A program made the position numbers and the translations under genes. DNA of 64,000 nt from Sipunculus nudus. Lineage: Eukaryota; Annelida; Sipuncula; Golfingiida; Sipunculidae. The DNA lies in NCBI GenBank assembly GCA_026874595.1, contig CM049306.1, positions 32,005,019 to 32,069,018 of the forward strand. The letters run 5' to 3'. Numbering within the stretch: the stretch's first letter is position 1; each line of letters begins with the position of its first letter. The notes below the pieces were generated by a model that worked only from the letters and a program-made list of their open reading frames with translations, was not told the DNA's origin and made no database searches. This document shows, piece after piece, positions 34,751 to 47,041 of this stretch.

Positions 34751-37454
34751 GTTATATTGTGTCGAGTAATCTACATATGAAAACTAGGGAAAGAAATACA
34801 TATTTAATGAGACAGGTTTCGCTTCTCCACCCCCCGCATAGAATATTTAGCATCAGAAATAGAAAATTCCTTATGATGCCTCTAAAAGAAATAGAAAAGC
34901 TGGTCGATAAAACATTCCCACGCAGTCTTCATTTTCTTATTATCGCATTGTTGTTGAGCAAAGGGATTAAATACACCTCGATTCCATGATTTGGACCCAT
35001 TTACTTTCATTTCATGAACATTATACGGCATAAAGTTAAGATGAAAAAAGAACGTGCGGAGATCGTGGCCCATCACCAACAAACTAAAAAAATGTCCTAT
35101 TTTTAAAATGTACCTTTGAGAAAAGTTGGTCTACAATTGCATTTAAACATCATTCAAGGGTTTACGAAAACTTCCAGGGTTTACGCAAAAGTTAACAACG
35201 TTGCCAACAGGAATCTCTGAACTTATATTTTTAGTGAATTCAGTCTGCTTTGACTTTATAATTATCCAAATAGTATTCCAGAGCATATGATTACTCAAAT
35301 TTCGATATCAACATTAACAGTCAAAACATAACACGCATACATAACGCAGTATCTACATGAAAAATACACAACTCCACGTAAGTATAACAACACGAAATAT
35401 TTACAGAATTCAACATGAATACCATCATATAGAGATACCTATCAGTTAATCCCCTTTTTCAGAACATTTTCTAACTTTTTTGTATCTTTGGAAGTATTGC
35501 TCAATTGTCAATTGGTTAATATAAACTGATCTAACTTGGTCAATTTCTAATCAGTTCATTTGGTAAATATATTGTTTAGCCTAGAGGATGATGGTGTTTT
35601 CAACAGGCACAGTTTTCCTGTCAAATTTTCCAAATGTAATATTCACAATCTAATAAAATATAATATAATAAAATTTAATTAGTTGTGTTTTGTTATCTTC
35701 CAAATTTGAAAAATTTATTAGGTATATTTGAAACAACTACATTTACATTCGTGGAGGTTTCTTGACTGAATGGATTGTAGACCTTACGCTCTGTATCGTA
35801 ACCTAACATCTTGATACCTGGGTTGTTCGCATATATAAAAATGCTGATATTTTTCTAGTTTAAATTAATTCCTACCGTACAACTGATGTCAGTACTAATT
35901 TATATTAAAATACAGGGGGTATGGAGATATATACCCCCCCCCTTTTTTTAGTAAGGGGGATGGTCAATGTATCTATATCCCCTTCAGAATTAACATATAC
36001 TTCATGGGCGGATCCAGGATTTAGGAAAGGGGGGGTTCCAACCCAGGAGAACTTATGACAAAGGCTAAAAATGGTACACTGGTCCGGAGGGGGAGAGTTC
36101 CATTAAGCCTAAAAAAATGTCTGAAACCTCTAACAAAATTTTGCGGCGGCTGAAAAAGGTGAGGGGGGGGGGAGGACCCCCTGGAAGCCCCCCCCCACGA
36201 ACCCCCGGCGAATACTGGTTTGAATAATGCTTTAAGCATATATTTTTCGCAGCTGGAAATTAGATGTTCTGGAATGCAATTAGTGTGCGATGAAAAGGTC
36301 GTAGGTATCTATATAACGTCTGCCTTATCAGCTGGATTCACTACTAATCAATGTGGTTGGGAGAGAGTAAATTCAGTTTATTTGCCCCTTATGCGGGCCA
36401 TCCTTTTATATGTATATATATGTATATATTACATATATAATGTCTTTAATACGACAAATGCGGTAACACGAAGACGATTAATCTGTATGAATCTGTACGG
36501 TGGCATCACTGATAACAAAGTGCACTCATTAGTGTTTACAGGATGAAAGAAATATTAACATACTGATATCCAATGATAAGAAATATAATGTAACAATACA
36601 ATGTTTTCCGAAATATAAATGTGTAAATAGACTACATAACGAAAGATAAGTGTTTTATAACATCAGATGGAAAACCAAATCAAATGTAATGTCCAGCTGA
36701 TTAATGAAAATGATTAAATGAATAAGGAACGTGGAAAAACTAATGCCAGTATAATTCATCCTCATGATTACTTAACAGATGTAACATATCACTTTTGCAA
36801 GTATTGTATATTCTTGTACGAGAATTTATTTATTTTTACGCGATTAGTCTGAACGTGCACTGATTATAACTCCTAGTCATTGTTGTTAAACAGTAAGGAC
36901 GACGACAGTCACAAGTCTGTGCTTTCTATTTTATAGGTCACATGAGGTGATGATAATTGAACAGTTTTTTTATCCGGCTACGCCAACATTCGTAAGTAAA
37001 AAAAAAACTGCGCCGTCAATATAAGTGGGAGTATATACCCCCCCCCCAACACTTTATGGCAAGAGGGGGGTGGGGGGATGGTCGATGAAATCACCCCCCA
37101 CCCCCCACACACACTATTTAGAGAATAACATTTATATATTAGAAATGAAAAATATTATTAAATAGATGTATAGACTTTTAGTTCCATTTATGAGTTAATA
37201 ATGAAATAATATATCTAAAATCTGGTTTAGAACTAAATAATATTGAAAACATAATACCTTTTTATGTGTGCATGTGTGTCTGCGAGCCATCTACCTTAAC
37301 CCTGGAAGATAAATTGACGCCATTGATAAGAACAGTGTTTGCTAATTAAGGTACTTGACTTAATATTTTGAACACGTGAGCAAATCCAGAGGTAAAAGTA
37401 CATGTTGTATAAGCCGGCGCTCAAGCAAAACTTACAGTGGAATAAACAATTCTT
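34751..37454. other. Intergenic with poly-G/poly-C repeats
   Basis: At 36005-36215 lies a dispersed repeat starting GGGCGGATCCAGGATTTAGG, homologous to 29998-30160. The motifs around 35915-35980 (TATACCCCCCCCC, then GGGGGATGGTCAATG) and 37030-37110 (TATACCCCCCCCC, then GGGGGATGGTCGATG) are also homologous to one another. No gene is supported. Confidence 0.5.
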
Positions 37455-37761
37455 TAGGTCAAGAAAGGTATGTTTCTCAGCAACCGCCAGCCTCAATTTT
37501 TACCCCCCGCATCAATAGATTATATTTTTATTTTCATCTTTCAAGAAGATAAAATAATACAATTTTGATAAGATTTCCTTTTTTATGTAGTGCCTACAAC
37601 TGGTAAGCAAATAAATTCTTTTATTATCATGCTTTTCCTTGATCATATGACATTTTTATCGAAAAATACAAATAAAGGGAAAATAAAAACAAATCGCCCA
37701 CCCGCTCTGATTTTTGAAAAAAAAAAGTGCCTGAGAACCATATACCTTCTCTTTGGCCTTA
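37455..37761. mobile_element. TA-flanked MITE, copy 1
   Basis: About 307 bp homologous over its length to 54438-54760. The ends are inverted: the left has AGGTCAAGAAAGGTATG then TTCTCAG, and the right reads, reverse-complemented, AGGCCAAAGAGAAGGTATAT then GGTTCTCAGGCAC. Shared interior landmarks include ACCCCCCGCAT, ATTTCCTTT(T)TTATGTAG, TATCATGCTTT and CATTTTTATCGAAA. TA at the outer edges suggests a Tc1/mariner-type target preference. No transposase is present. Confidence 0.75.
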
Positions 37762-40700
37762 TATGTCGGCACATTTTTATTGATAACAAACCCAAAATAC
37801 CAAAATAATACTCTAATGGCATCCATTATTCCCCACCAATCATAACATGTTATAAGTACCATTGATTTTATATATGCATGACGGTAAAATACGGATGTTT
37901 GTTTAAACCTATAGAAAATGTGCACAAAGTGTTAAGATTTTTCGTTTGGGATTAAAGCAATAAGACAGGGATCTGTCATGTTATGGATTACGCTAATGAA
38001 GTGATCAGGTCTTTTTCTATCTGTTATTTTGTAAAAGATTTAACCAGTTAATGTAAGATAACTGCTTCTCTGTCTTCTATCAGACATCAGAGGTTTCTTT
38101 TCCAATGTCGTTGATTAAGGAAGCGAGGGAAAATTAAAAGTAGGCTATACTATCAGTTGTAATTTATAATTAAATCAAGGTGTATCACTGAGAGAAAACA
38201 AAACGCCTGTTATATCACTCACGACTTTATCACTCAACACTTTTTATGCAACTCAATCGAAATTGGCCTCGCTCCGAATAAAGACTGATTTAATTTGAAA
38301 ACCCAGGATTCAATCCGAAACTAATCCTTATATGCTGTGTATTCAAGATGCAAAATAAGTGCACAAATTCGCCGCAAAGTGTATCAGCAATTCAAAATTA
38401 TTATTCCATATAACTATTGTGAGGGAGTTTATTGTTAAAATGAGAATTTTCAATTACTTTCGCAGCCCAAAATTGTAAAGCTTTAACCGACATATTAAAT
38501 TATGCCTGTAACTGTGTTGTACTTATCTTTATTAATTACGGAGACATTGTAATGAGAAAACCACAGTCATATGATTATCATGTTTTAATAAAAATTATCT
38601 TTTTTTTCTCCTTGCTCCCCTGTAGGTTACTTAATTGATATCGCACGAAACAGGAAAATATGCTGATGAACATGTTTCAAAGTTAACTTTTCAAAACTCT
38701 TAACATAAGTTACCTTTATTATAACTAATGGACTAACTAATTATAACTAACTTAATCCTTGTCACCATCTCCTCTGTGGTCAGGGGCTTTGGTGAAATCG
38801 GGATATAGAACAATAGTGGTCTAAAAACAGACCCAGGTTTCGCAACATGATACATTTTAAACTACCCTGGATTGCGCAATTGTCTTTAAAATGTTTTCAC
38901 ACCATTGGAAGAATAAACACCCTCCCGTACCCCCTTCCCTAACTGCCCCCCCCCCCCCCTTCCAACCTTCTTATATCCTGTATCCGCCCTTGGTGGCCAC
39001 GCCTTAGAAATTTCCATTTTGGAGCGATGCCAAACGTGTCCTGAGGGGTCTATATTCCTATACATCCTGATAAATATGACATTTTTGCGAAGGTTCGTTC
39101 AAGCCAACTTCAAGAAACTACGTCAGCGTATCCAGCGGTTGATTTCTCCGGGATATTGTATGTAGTCCCTTTTATAGTATTTGAATTGGAACTAGTCTTT
39201 TAGTGTAAAATAATGAACGGATAATATTCCAGAAATACATAATAATACAATTAAAATAAACACTTCTAAATTTGTTTACACTTAATAACAATTGTTACTC
39301 ACAATAAAAAGTTATGGGGGTGTACGAGTCTTCTGATTAGCTAATGACTTTATAGTAATTTCATGTTCAGACTAGAAAAGCACTCAGAGAGCGCAGACTT
39401 CCGCCAATGCAGCACATTGCCTACGTATGGCTCTGCACGAATGCAGTATTTTCCCTTTGAAAAATCCTGGATCCAGTTGGTGATCCATATCACCGCAATA
39501 ATTTAAGGAATAGTTCCGTGTATTATTGCCGTGTAGTATATCCTGAAAATTTCATCAACACACGTTTATAACTTGTTTCGTAATGTTGCTAACAGACAAA
39601 CAAACAGACGAACAAACAAACCAACGCCGGCAAAATCTTTACCTACTTGGCGGAGTATTACGGGCTTGTTTGAGTCGTAACGCCAGTCATACGAAAAACT
39701 GCACTGCAAAAGGGAATCCGTCCGATATTGCTTTATAGGGTCAGTAATTTTTACATAAGGCTTAGAGTGTGTAAATGTACAAACCAAATTGTGAGTCCAG
39801 TTTCTGAGGTAAACACCGTCATTTTTTTTTTCTGGTACACATAATTATGTGGTTATACATTTCAATTTTGGCGCAGTTCCGGATAAAAGGTCAGATGCAG
39901 CTTTTTTTGCCTCGGCGGACATTTGCGCTCTACTTTGTGACATTTAGTTTATGTAAGTTTCATTTAAATTTCTGATAAATTTAAACGACCGGTGAAAACG
40001 TTTCGTTCGTTAGAACCTTTCTGGATGACTACTCCCTAATTGCTATTCATGCATTTCATTATCCTATAAGTAAATGTCACACAAGACTGTGGTCCTCAAC
40101 ATGTAATCGTGACTGAAGCTAGTATATTAACATTGAAATTATCTCTCTGGTCAAAGCCAAATTACAACCGTTTATTTACATCATCAGTCGGTTACTGGTG
40201 CATTGTTTTGATATACATTTATCATCAAAATATACTTTGAGAGAGTAAAGTGCAACAATACCCCTGACATGGACGTCCGCGTGAATGGCGTCTGTGCCAG
40301 TGTTAATAGCATAAAGAACAGCCGTCATACAAGTCTAACACCGACATCACCATTAGATATGGTACCTCGCACAGAATTTAACAATCTGTCTTAACTCGCC
40401 CGTCAACAGGGCTTTTCCACCAGATGTCGTTTCTACTCAAAACTGAACCTCTTCTGTTTTAACACTGAACGACGGCCGGGACTACTTGTCTCAACTGTCA
40501 TACTTCAAAATCAAATTTATTACATTTCAAGGAAACACCTGTTTAAATTGTATATGCGCATGCTTACGAAATATTACTTATTACGTAAAACCCTTACCGC
40601 AAAACACCTATGTTTATGTAATTTGACACATTTCTTATCAAGCACACCCGATTGGACTACATTGTTCTCTCCACTACATCTATACCTATGCCGCATTTAA

Positions 40701-40840
40701 AACCCCCGATGCATTTTCGGGTTATTTTTTTATTCCAACAAGCCATAAACAGTAGAGTCTTACCCTTATGAGTCCGAGCTTGCGAAGTGTGCGTCTTCAA
40801 CACCACGCCCAGAGATCAGCCATGATAGTCAAGTTGCCGG

Positions 40841-40843
<3 letters not shown>
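37762..40843. other. Intergenic, no supported gene
   Basis: AT-rich. A C-tract remnant with CTGTATCCGCCCTTGG at about 38930-38995 looks like the reverse-oriented end of the G-tract repeat family seen at 36005. No coding exon is supported. Confidence 0.45.

Positions 40844-40888
<45 letters not shown>
40844..40888. repeat. (TA)n microsatellite
   Basis: About 45 bp of alternating TA. Confidence 0.97.
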
Positions 40889-40890
<2 letters not shown>

Positions 40891-41114
40891 GACGGATCTA
40901 ATTTGTAACAAATTTGTAACCATATTACCCGCAGCCTAGATATTCTTTGTGACCAGTTACCGGGGCTACCTGTTGAATCATTGAGTAAATCAGGAATAAT
41001 ATGCAAATTTATGAAAAAATAAATGTAAACTGAACTGTTTAAAATTAAATGTAAAATGAATTTTGACCCCACAAACTTAGATTGAGATAGGTTTGACAAT
41101 TATCACACTTACTT

Positions 41115-41450
41115 GCTAAGATATCTGGGAAGGCATTTCCCTAATGGCTGCTTTAATTTGCATATTTAAATATAAAAAAAAAACAATGGCCGTTATGCCG
41201 ATGGTATTCTAACATTTTTTGACCATGGAAAACAAGGACCAGTTGAGATATTAAAGAATACAGGGTTTTCATTAATGGCCAGCCTAATTTGCATATTTCA
41301 AATTTACCCGTCGTGATTTCATATGAATCTTTGACCATAAAAACCTAGGTCCAGACACAAAGTTTGACCAATTGTAATAGTTTGTTCTTGAAATATTAAA
41401 GAAATACATTTTTTGTCAATGACGGAATGAATTTGCTTATTGGTTAAGCT
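41115..41450. repeat. Diverged tandem repeat (about 130-bp unit) with octamer motifs
   Basis: CTAATGGCTGCTTTAATTTG (from 41141), TTAATGGCCAGCCTAATTTG (from 41272) and TCAATGACGGAATGAATTTG (from 41417) are equivalent positions of successive units. TTTGACCAT(G/A) plus a GGACCAG/GGTCCAG motif repeats in the same register. ATTTGCAT occurs at 41156-41163 and 41287-41294, with a degenerate ATTTGCTT at 41431. Confidence 0.65.
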
Positions 41451-42984
41451 GCCAATGGTCGACTTGGGGACAACTAATAGCAAAAGTATCAGGGGACACC
41501 TACTACGAAATCTATAAACAACCCTGAACTATAGGGTATTCATAGGGATCCCGTATTGGCCTCTTGCCTATAATTACATAGTGTTATCTTTCATTAAATT
41601 AAAGCAATCGCCCATACACAAGTAGACTTATCCCATGTGGTTTTCTACAGTTACTGAGTATACTACCAATTACTTACTAATGTTAATGGTGTTTGAATTT
41701 CATATAATACAAAGTTAATTACTAGCAATATGTTATACTTGTATATATCAGCAACAAGTTAGAGGTTTGCAGCAAATCCAGTGTAACAGATTATTCAAAA
41801 TTATTTATTTTCGCACGATTATGTTTATTTTTATCCGAAATACCCTCCCCCCTACAGGGTTTACGCCATGTTTATATTTGCTGTGCTTCTAGCGTAATGT
41901 CTAAGGACTACATTATGCAACATTTAATATTTCATGCACGGCCATATCGTCTCTCGCTGTAAATAATAAATGTCAATCTGAAACTGCGTCACTTCGATGC
42001 CATTTCATTCTATTTACAGATAGGTCTCGTAAATCCATCAAACACTCTTTACAAATATTTTAGAAAATTACCGGGGGTCCCGTGACCTTGTGACCTTGGA
42101 TCGTCTTATATTATATGAACGTACTACTTCTGCTGTTTCCTACTCACGAGAAAACCAGCCTAAGATATGTTTTTAATGAAACCGGATCAAACCTAGCACC
42201 CGACGAATCTTTACCCATATTGGGGCAGTGAGTGTCCACAACAACACAGCCTACCTGACAAATATAGATTTCTTTTTTTTTCTAATCTGATTCTGATTAT
42301 ACATAAAATATACAATTGTGGAAATCATGTGATTTAAAAAATATTCAAGGTAGCGAACAAAAGACAACCAAAAGTAAATCAACAATAAGGGAAAAAATAT
42401 ATTTAACAGATATTGTGAGAAAATATGGACATATCATGTTAAACATTCAAAACATGAAAACGCTAATGGGGCCAAGATTGGTGTCCTATGCCGTCTTTGA
42501 CATGTCTATGGCAAACAAAAAATCCTGTTGTTTTGGCTTTCCCATGATAGCTCGGCAGTTAATCAAGTACAATCAATATCAGACCCGGCTCTTTGTCTTC
42601 TTTTTGTTAGTATCAGGCATCACGATGATGATCGCTGTACATCCTCATCTATTGCTGAATGAAACACGTGGTTCACCTATTTTTATAGTTCACAGGAGAC
42701 TCACAGGTGACAGTTTGAATTAATCGTACCTGCAAAATTATATATCTGTAATCAAGGGATAACTCAAATTATTTTTCGTAGGGGCTTTCGCAGCGCCACG
42801 TGCAGGCAATAACGACTGTGTATCAAGACAGTAATCAGTTTGTTACTCTGAATCAGGGCCGTAGGCCCTTCGTATTTTTACCTTTTTCTGAGATTTCAAA
42901 GAGTGCAGACATGTGCAGCAGAAACCAGCATGTAGGTTTACACACGCAGCGGTTTTACACCGCAATCGTACCAGATTGCCTCTC
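41451..42984. other. Intergenic; long unexplained open frame at 42316-42723
   Basis: A 135-codon open stretch (+ strand, first ATG at 42436) contains a possible membrane segment, LFVFFLLVSGITMMIAV, near its C-terminal end. No family resemblance, signal peptide or splice partner was seen, so it is not called as a gene. The rest is AT-rich. Confidence 0.3.
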
Positions 42985-43260
42985 CTAACAGCAGCGGTTA
43001 CATGGTTACCTTTCTGGCACAGGACCAACAATCAAACCAACGAGAACGGGTGTACTGGTGTTATCCGACCAACGGGAGCGGGTGTCACCTGATAAACTTT
43101 GGTTCTGGGAGCACAATGCGATACCACGCTCTACTTGGTCTGATGAACGTTCTTTTCCCTGGTCTCGAACCCAGAAAATCTTGCTTATCGAAGCTGCGGT
43201 TAAACGAGAGGAGATATGGGACGATATCAGTGTATAATGGGTGAGGAGTAACGCCATGTC
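42985..43260 (-). mobile_element. Possible tRNA-derived SINE remnant
   Basis: On the - strand a B-box match, GGTTCGAGACC (about 43161-43171), follows a GC-richer segment. The body contains an internal near-repeat, ACCAACG(A/G)GA(A/G)CGGGTGT, at about 43037-43055 and 43069-43087. No target-site duplication or convincing A-box was found. Confidence 0.3.
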
Positions 43261-44539
43261 TGACCTCTGACATTACGACCAGATTACTGGCTGTCAGAGT
43301 GCCTTTTCATCTAGGTCTGAGGAAAGCATAATAAGGCCACATGAGGATGCAAATATTTCGCCATTTTTGACAGCGTCTCATGGCCTACAGGTACACTGGC
43401 AATCGTCATAAACCAGAATAATAGTTAGAACTCTTGGTATACATTTAAACAAAACCAAACATGGGTTCCGTTTTAACTCAGCATATTGTAAAACCCCTCC
43501 GCATTTTTGTTTGATTTCTGACCGCATGAAAACAGGCATAGCTCGCACGGGTTTCTGGATGCAGCCAAGTTCTAGGCGATACAGGATATGACTCGTTGAG
43601 ACGGAGTTACAGTTTGGGTTGTGAGTTACACATGTATTCTCTTGTGTTAATTCATCATTCGTGACACAATAATAAGATTATTGGTTGTTTACCATAATAT
43701 GAATGCAACATGATGGAAGACCACAGCGATGCAATCCTCGATATTTCTTGTAGCACGACTCATGCAGGCTTACCAGCCAAATTATGATTGCCAACTGAGT
43801 CGGGTTGTTACGGCTAGGCGAGGAACCTAAGGTTTACTAACTATGTGAAATAAAAAGAAAAAGTGCTAAAAAAAACCTCTGTGCATCTTAATTCTATCCA
43901 TATAATTTATATCCGAAAAGGATCAGAGAAATGTAGAAGGTCGGAATGCTTCTTTGAAATAAATAAACGCTTTGTTTAAATCGTCAGACAGCCAATGAAG
44001 AAAGGCGATGGAGTTTATTAGCTCATACTAGCCTCCATTCCCAACATTAATGAAATAAGGTAAACTATTAGCCTACACAAAAGCTAGCTGATGCCAGGGA
44101 CCCTAGGTGGAAACGGACAATGAGACGGCGGACATGAATTGGCTAAATTATTTGTATTTATGTGGACTTTAGATACATTATCATGATGAATTGATATTGT
44201 AGAGTTAGCGACCACCTCAAATAACGACCACTTTTTTAGGCGATATTAATATTGAACTTTATATCACATTTTTAAACCTCTTAACAGCGGGCACTATTTT
44301 TGATCCCAAAGATGTGTCTGATCCTCCAATATACAACCCATTAATTATTATTGTACTATGTATAGAATTTTATTTATCAGGCAGTAGTTCCATGCAGCGT
44401 ATCCCCTAACACTTAGAATAAATAACCGTACACCCATTTTTATACGGAATTCTGTTAGATACCTATAGTCTAACCCCATTCGGGAAGACCATCTTGAAAA
44501 TGCGACCATTTCCTTGAGGTTCCGTTGCTGGTGTTAATT
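43261..44539. other. Intergenic, no supported gene
   Basis: No long ORF, repeat or RNA gene recognised. Confidence 0.4.
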
Positions 44540-44587
44540 TCGATAATAATAATAATAAAGTATAATAATAATAATAATATTAATAAT

Positions 44588-44620
<33 letters not shown>

Positions 44621-44890
44621 TATTATTATTATTATTATGTTTATTATAATTTTTATAATAACTATTTTATGATAAAAATTCTTAATATCAAAATAATAAA
44701 TATAATAAAAATATTTAAATTAATAAAAGATAATATTAAAATAAAAATTATGATAATAATAAAAACATATAATAAAAATATTTAAATTAATAAAAGATAA
44801 TATAAAAATAAAAATTATGATAATAATAAAAACATTAATAATAATAAATAATCTGATATATTTATTATTATTATAATTGTTATTATTACT
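44540..44890. repeat. (AAT)n-derived low-complexity block with a 68-bp tandem duplication
   Basis: AAT/ATT triplet repeats run to about 44640. A unit starting TATAATAAAAATATTTAAAT is present at about 44701-44767 and again at 44768-44834, nearly identical. The asparagine- and isoleucine-rich ORFs here are repeat artefacts. Confidence 0.85.
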
Positions 44891-46989
44891 ACATGTATTA
44901 TCATTGTTGTTATTGTTGAATGTATTGAGAGAAACATTAATTTACTAGAATTATAAACACATAACTTGTGGGAAGTTTCAGTATAACATTTCATATAAAT
45001 ATGAGAAAGCATTAAAACTCATCATTGGCTGAACAAAAGAATATCGTTATACTGGCAAAGTTTACTGAGAGTCTTTTACTTCCTTAAAAGATATTAATGC
45101 TGTGAAATTATCGTTTCCGTCTCGGTTGGCTGGTTAGGCTGTTAAGCGTGTTGGCTTGTCACTTGATTAGTTTGTCCCTCAGCAACTGCTCAAATTGTTT
45201 TGCTGATGAAACATCCGAGAAAACATCTTTAAATATTTTGGGTATATCCGCTCACTCACCGTAACATGTTTTTAAAAGATTCTTTACCATCGCAGGATCC
45301 GACATTTTGTTCACTGTTATTAGGGGCTGCCTCTATTCTGGCAGGCAAAGCTGACCATCCAGTTGTACCGTGATATCTGTTTAAAGGTAAGTGCCACTAT
45401 TATTTCTAGAATTGATAATCAACTGAAACTTTTATACTTAGTGCTTAAGGTCGATTCATGTTGGAAACAAACTGATCAAGGGTGGTCACCATGCATTTTG
45501 GTAAGATATGACCATTAAACAAGACGATGGTCAACTGGCTTTTATGATGGACTGAACAAAAATCAGTTAAAGAATTTGATAAGCTACAGAATTGCAATAA
45601 AGTGTATTTTGAAATTATTGTTTAAAAAAAAGAAGTCAACAACGCCATTTTTTGATGAAATAAAGACATTTTATTATAAAAAAAGAGAAAAATATATATT
45701 GCCAAATTTCATATATAAAAAATAAATACCTGGCGGAAATGACCTGAATACATCACTCCTCCGCAGGAATAAAATAAAATTTACAAAAACTAAAATGGAT
45801 TTCTTATTTTACTTTGGCCTATGAATCACTATACAATATGATAAATTTTCACCCACAAAAAATATGGGGTCACCACAGATCTAGACAGGCGAACACTAGT
45901 TTCTTTATTTCAGGGATATAGAAAAGAGCATGAAAATGATGCATATATCTATAAAAATAGTTTCCCTTAGCATGATGCCATGAAATTCTGAGATAAATGA
46001 CTAAGCAGGAGTGGTATTGTATACAGGGTTGTGTGGAGGGCAAATAATTAAGCAGCAGTAGGCAATTAATTATCGATCTGCAACCTCCAATTATTCCTAT
46101 TTTTTTCACTAAGTAAAGTAGCGATTCTATGTTATAGTGCTACATTAATTTGTGATCCAAACTAATACCTAAAACATAAAATTTAAATTCATTTGAAGAT
46201 TATGGTTAAACCAGTTCAAATAAAAATCAAACACTTAAACAGTAACGGGAGTAACCATTAGGGCTATTTAAATCGAAACTTGTTGAAAATTGGACCTCTG
46301 TACTCCGTATAATGCTTGACGATTTTGGTCCGGTCATCGTATGCGGTACGTTCATTAGTCTTTTATGGGACCATCCCGAAAACCGTAATAAACGCTTGAA
46401 AATCGGAATATTTTACGTTTTAAATCTTGTACACAGTTAAATGAATGTCTAATCTAACGTAACCTCTCATAAAATGAGAAATATATAATTTGTAATGGAG
46501 TGTAAATGCATTTCGATTTGGGCCCAGGAGACGTATGTCGGGAAAACTGACCGTCTGTCGGACCATATGTTTTAGTGAGTTATCGGCTTGATTTTCCGAT
46601 TTTAAGTTACTTTTGTGGTGTCTATGGTTAGATAACTGTCTATTCTATTGTAATCAACTAGAGAAAGTATGAAATACGCATAAAAGAAGTATGATACGGT
46701 CGTTGACTGATGGCCCAAAATAAAGGCATTTTAACCATTATAAAGAGTAATAAATTACCACTAAAAATACAAATTATCAGCTTAATTTTTACTTCAAAGG
46801 GAAGGGATAAACCCAATCTTTATGATTAACTCAGTTTCAAGATCGATTCTATTACGTAAAGGTATATTTTCATGTGTTTAATTAGCCCTGAATTTCTCAG
46901 TCTGGCTCTGGCTTTCAGTGTGTCCCAATAGCAAGTGCACCAGAAGCTGCGCGTCCGCGATGCGCAGTAGCAAGGGTGGCACTTAGCTT

Positions 46990-46992
<3 letters not shown>
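44891..46992. other. Intergenic, no supported gene
   Basis: AT-rich without a supported feature. Confidence 0.4.

Positions 46993-47038
<46 letters not shown>
46993..47038. repeat. (TA)n microsatellite
   Basis: About 45 bp of alternating TA. Confidence 0.97.

Positions 47039-47041
<3 letters not shown>

Noticed and set aside
36220-36546. 108-codon open frame
   Set aside because: It begins without an ATG next to a repeat, with no recognisable motif, and is probably chance.
42316-42723. 135-codon open frame with a hydrophobic stretch
   Set aside because: Its 5' end lacks an ATG, no family is recognised and there are no splice partners. It is kept only as a note in the spacer entry.
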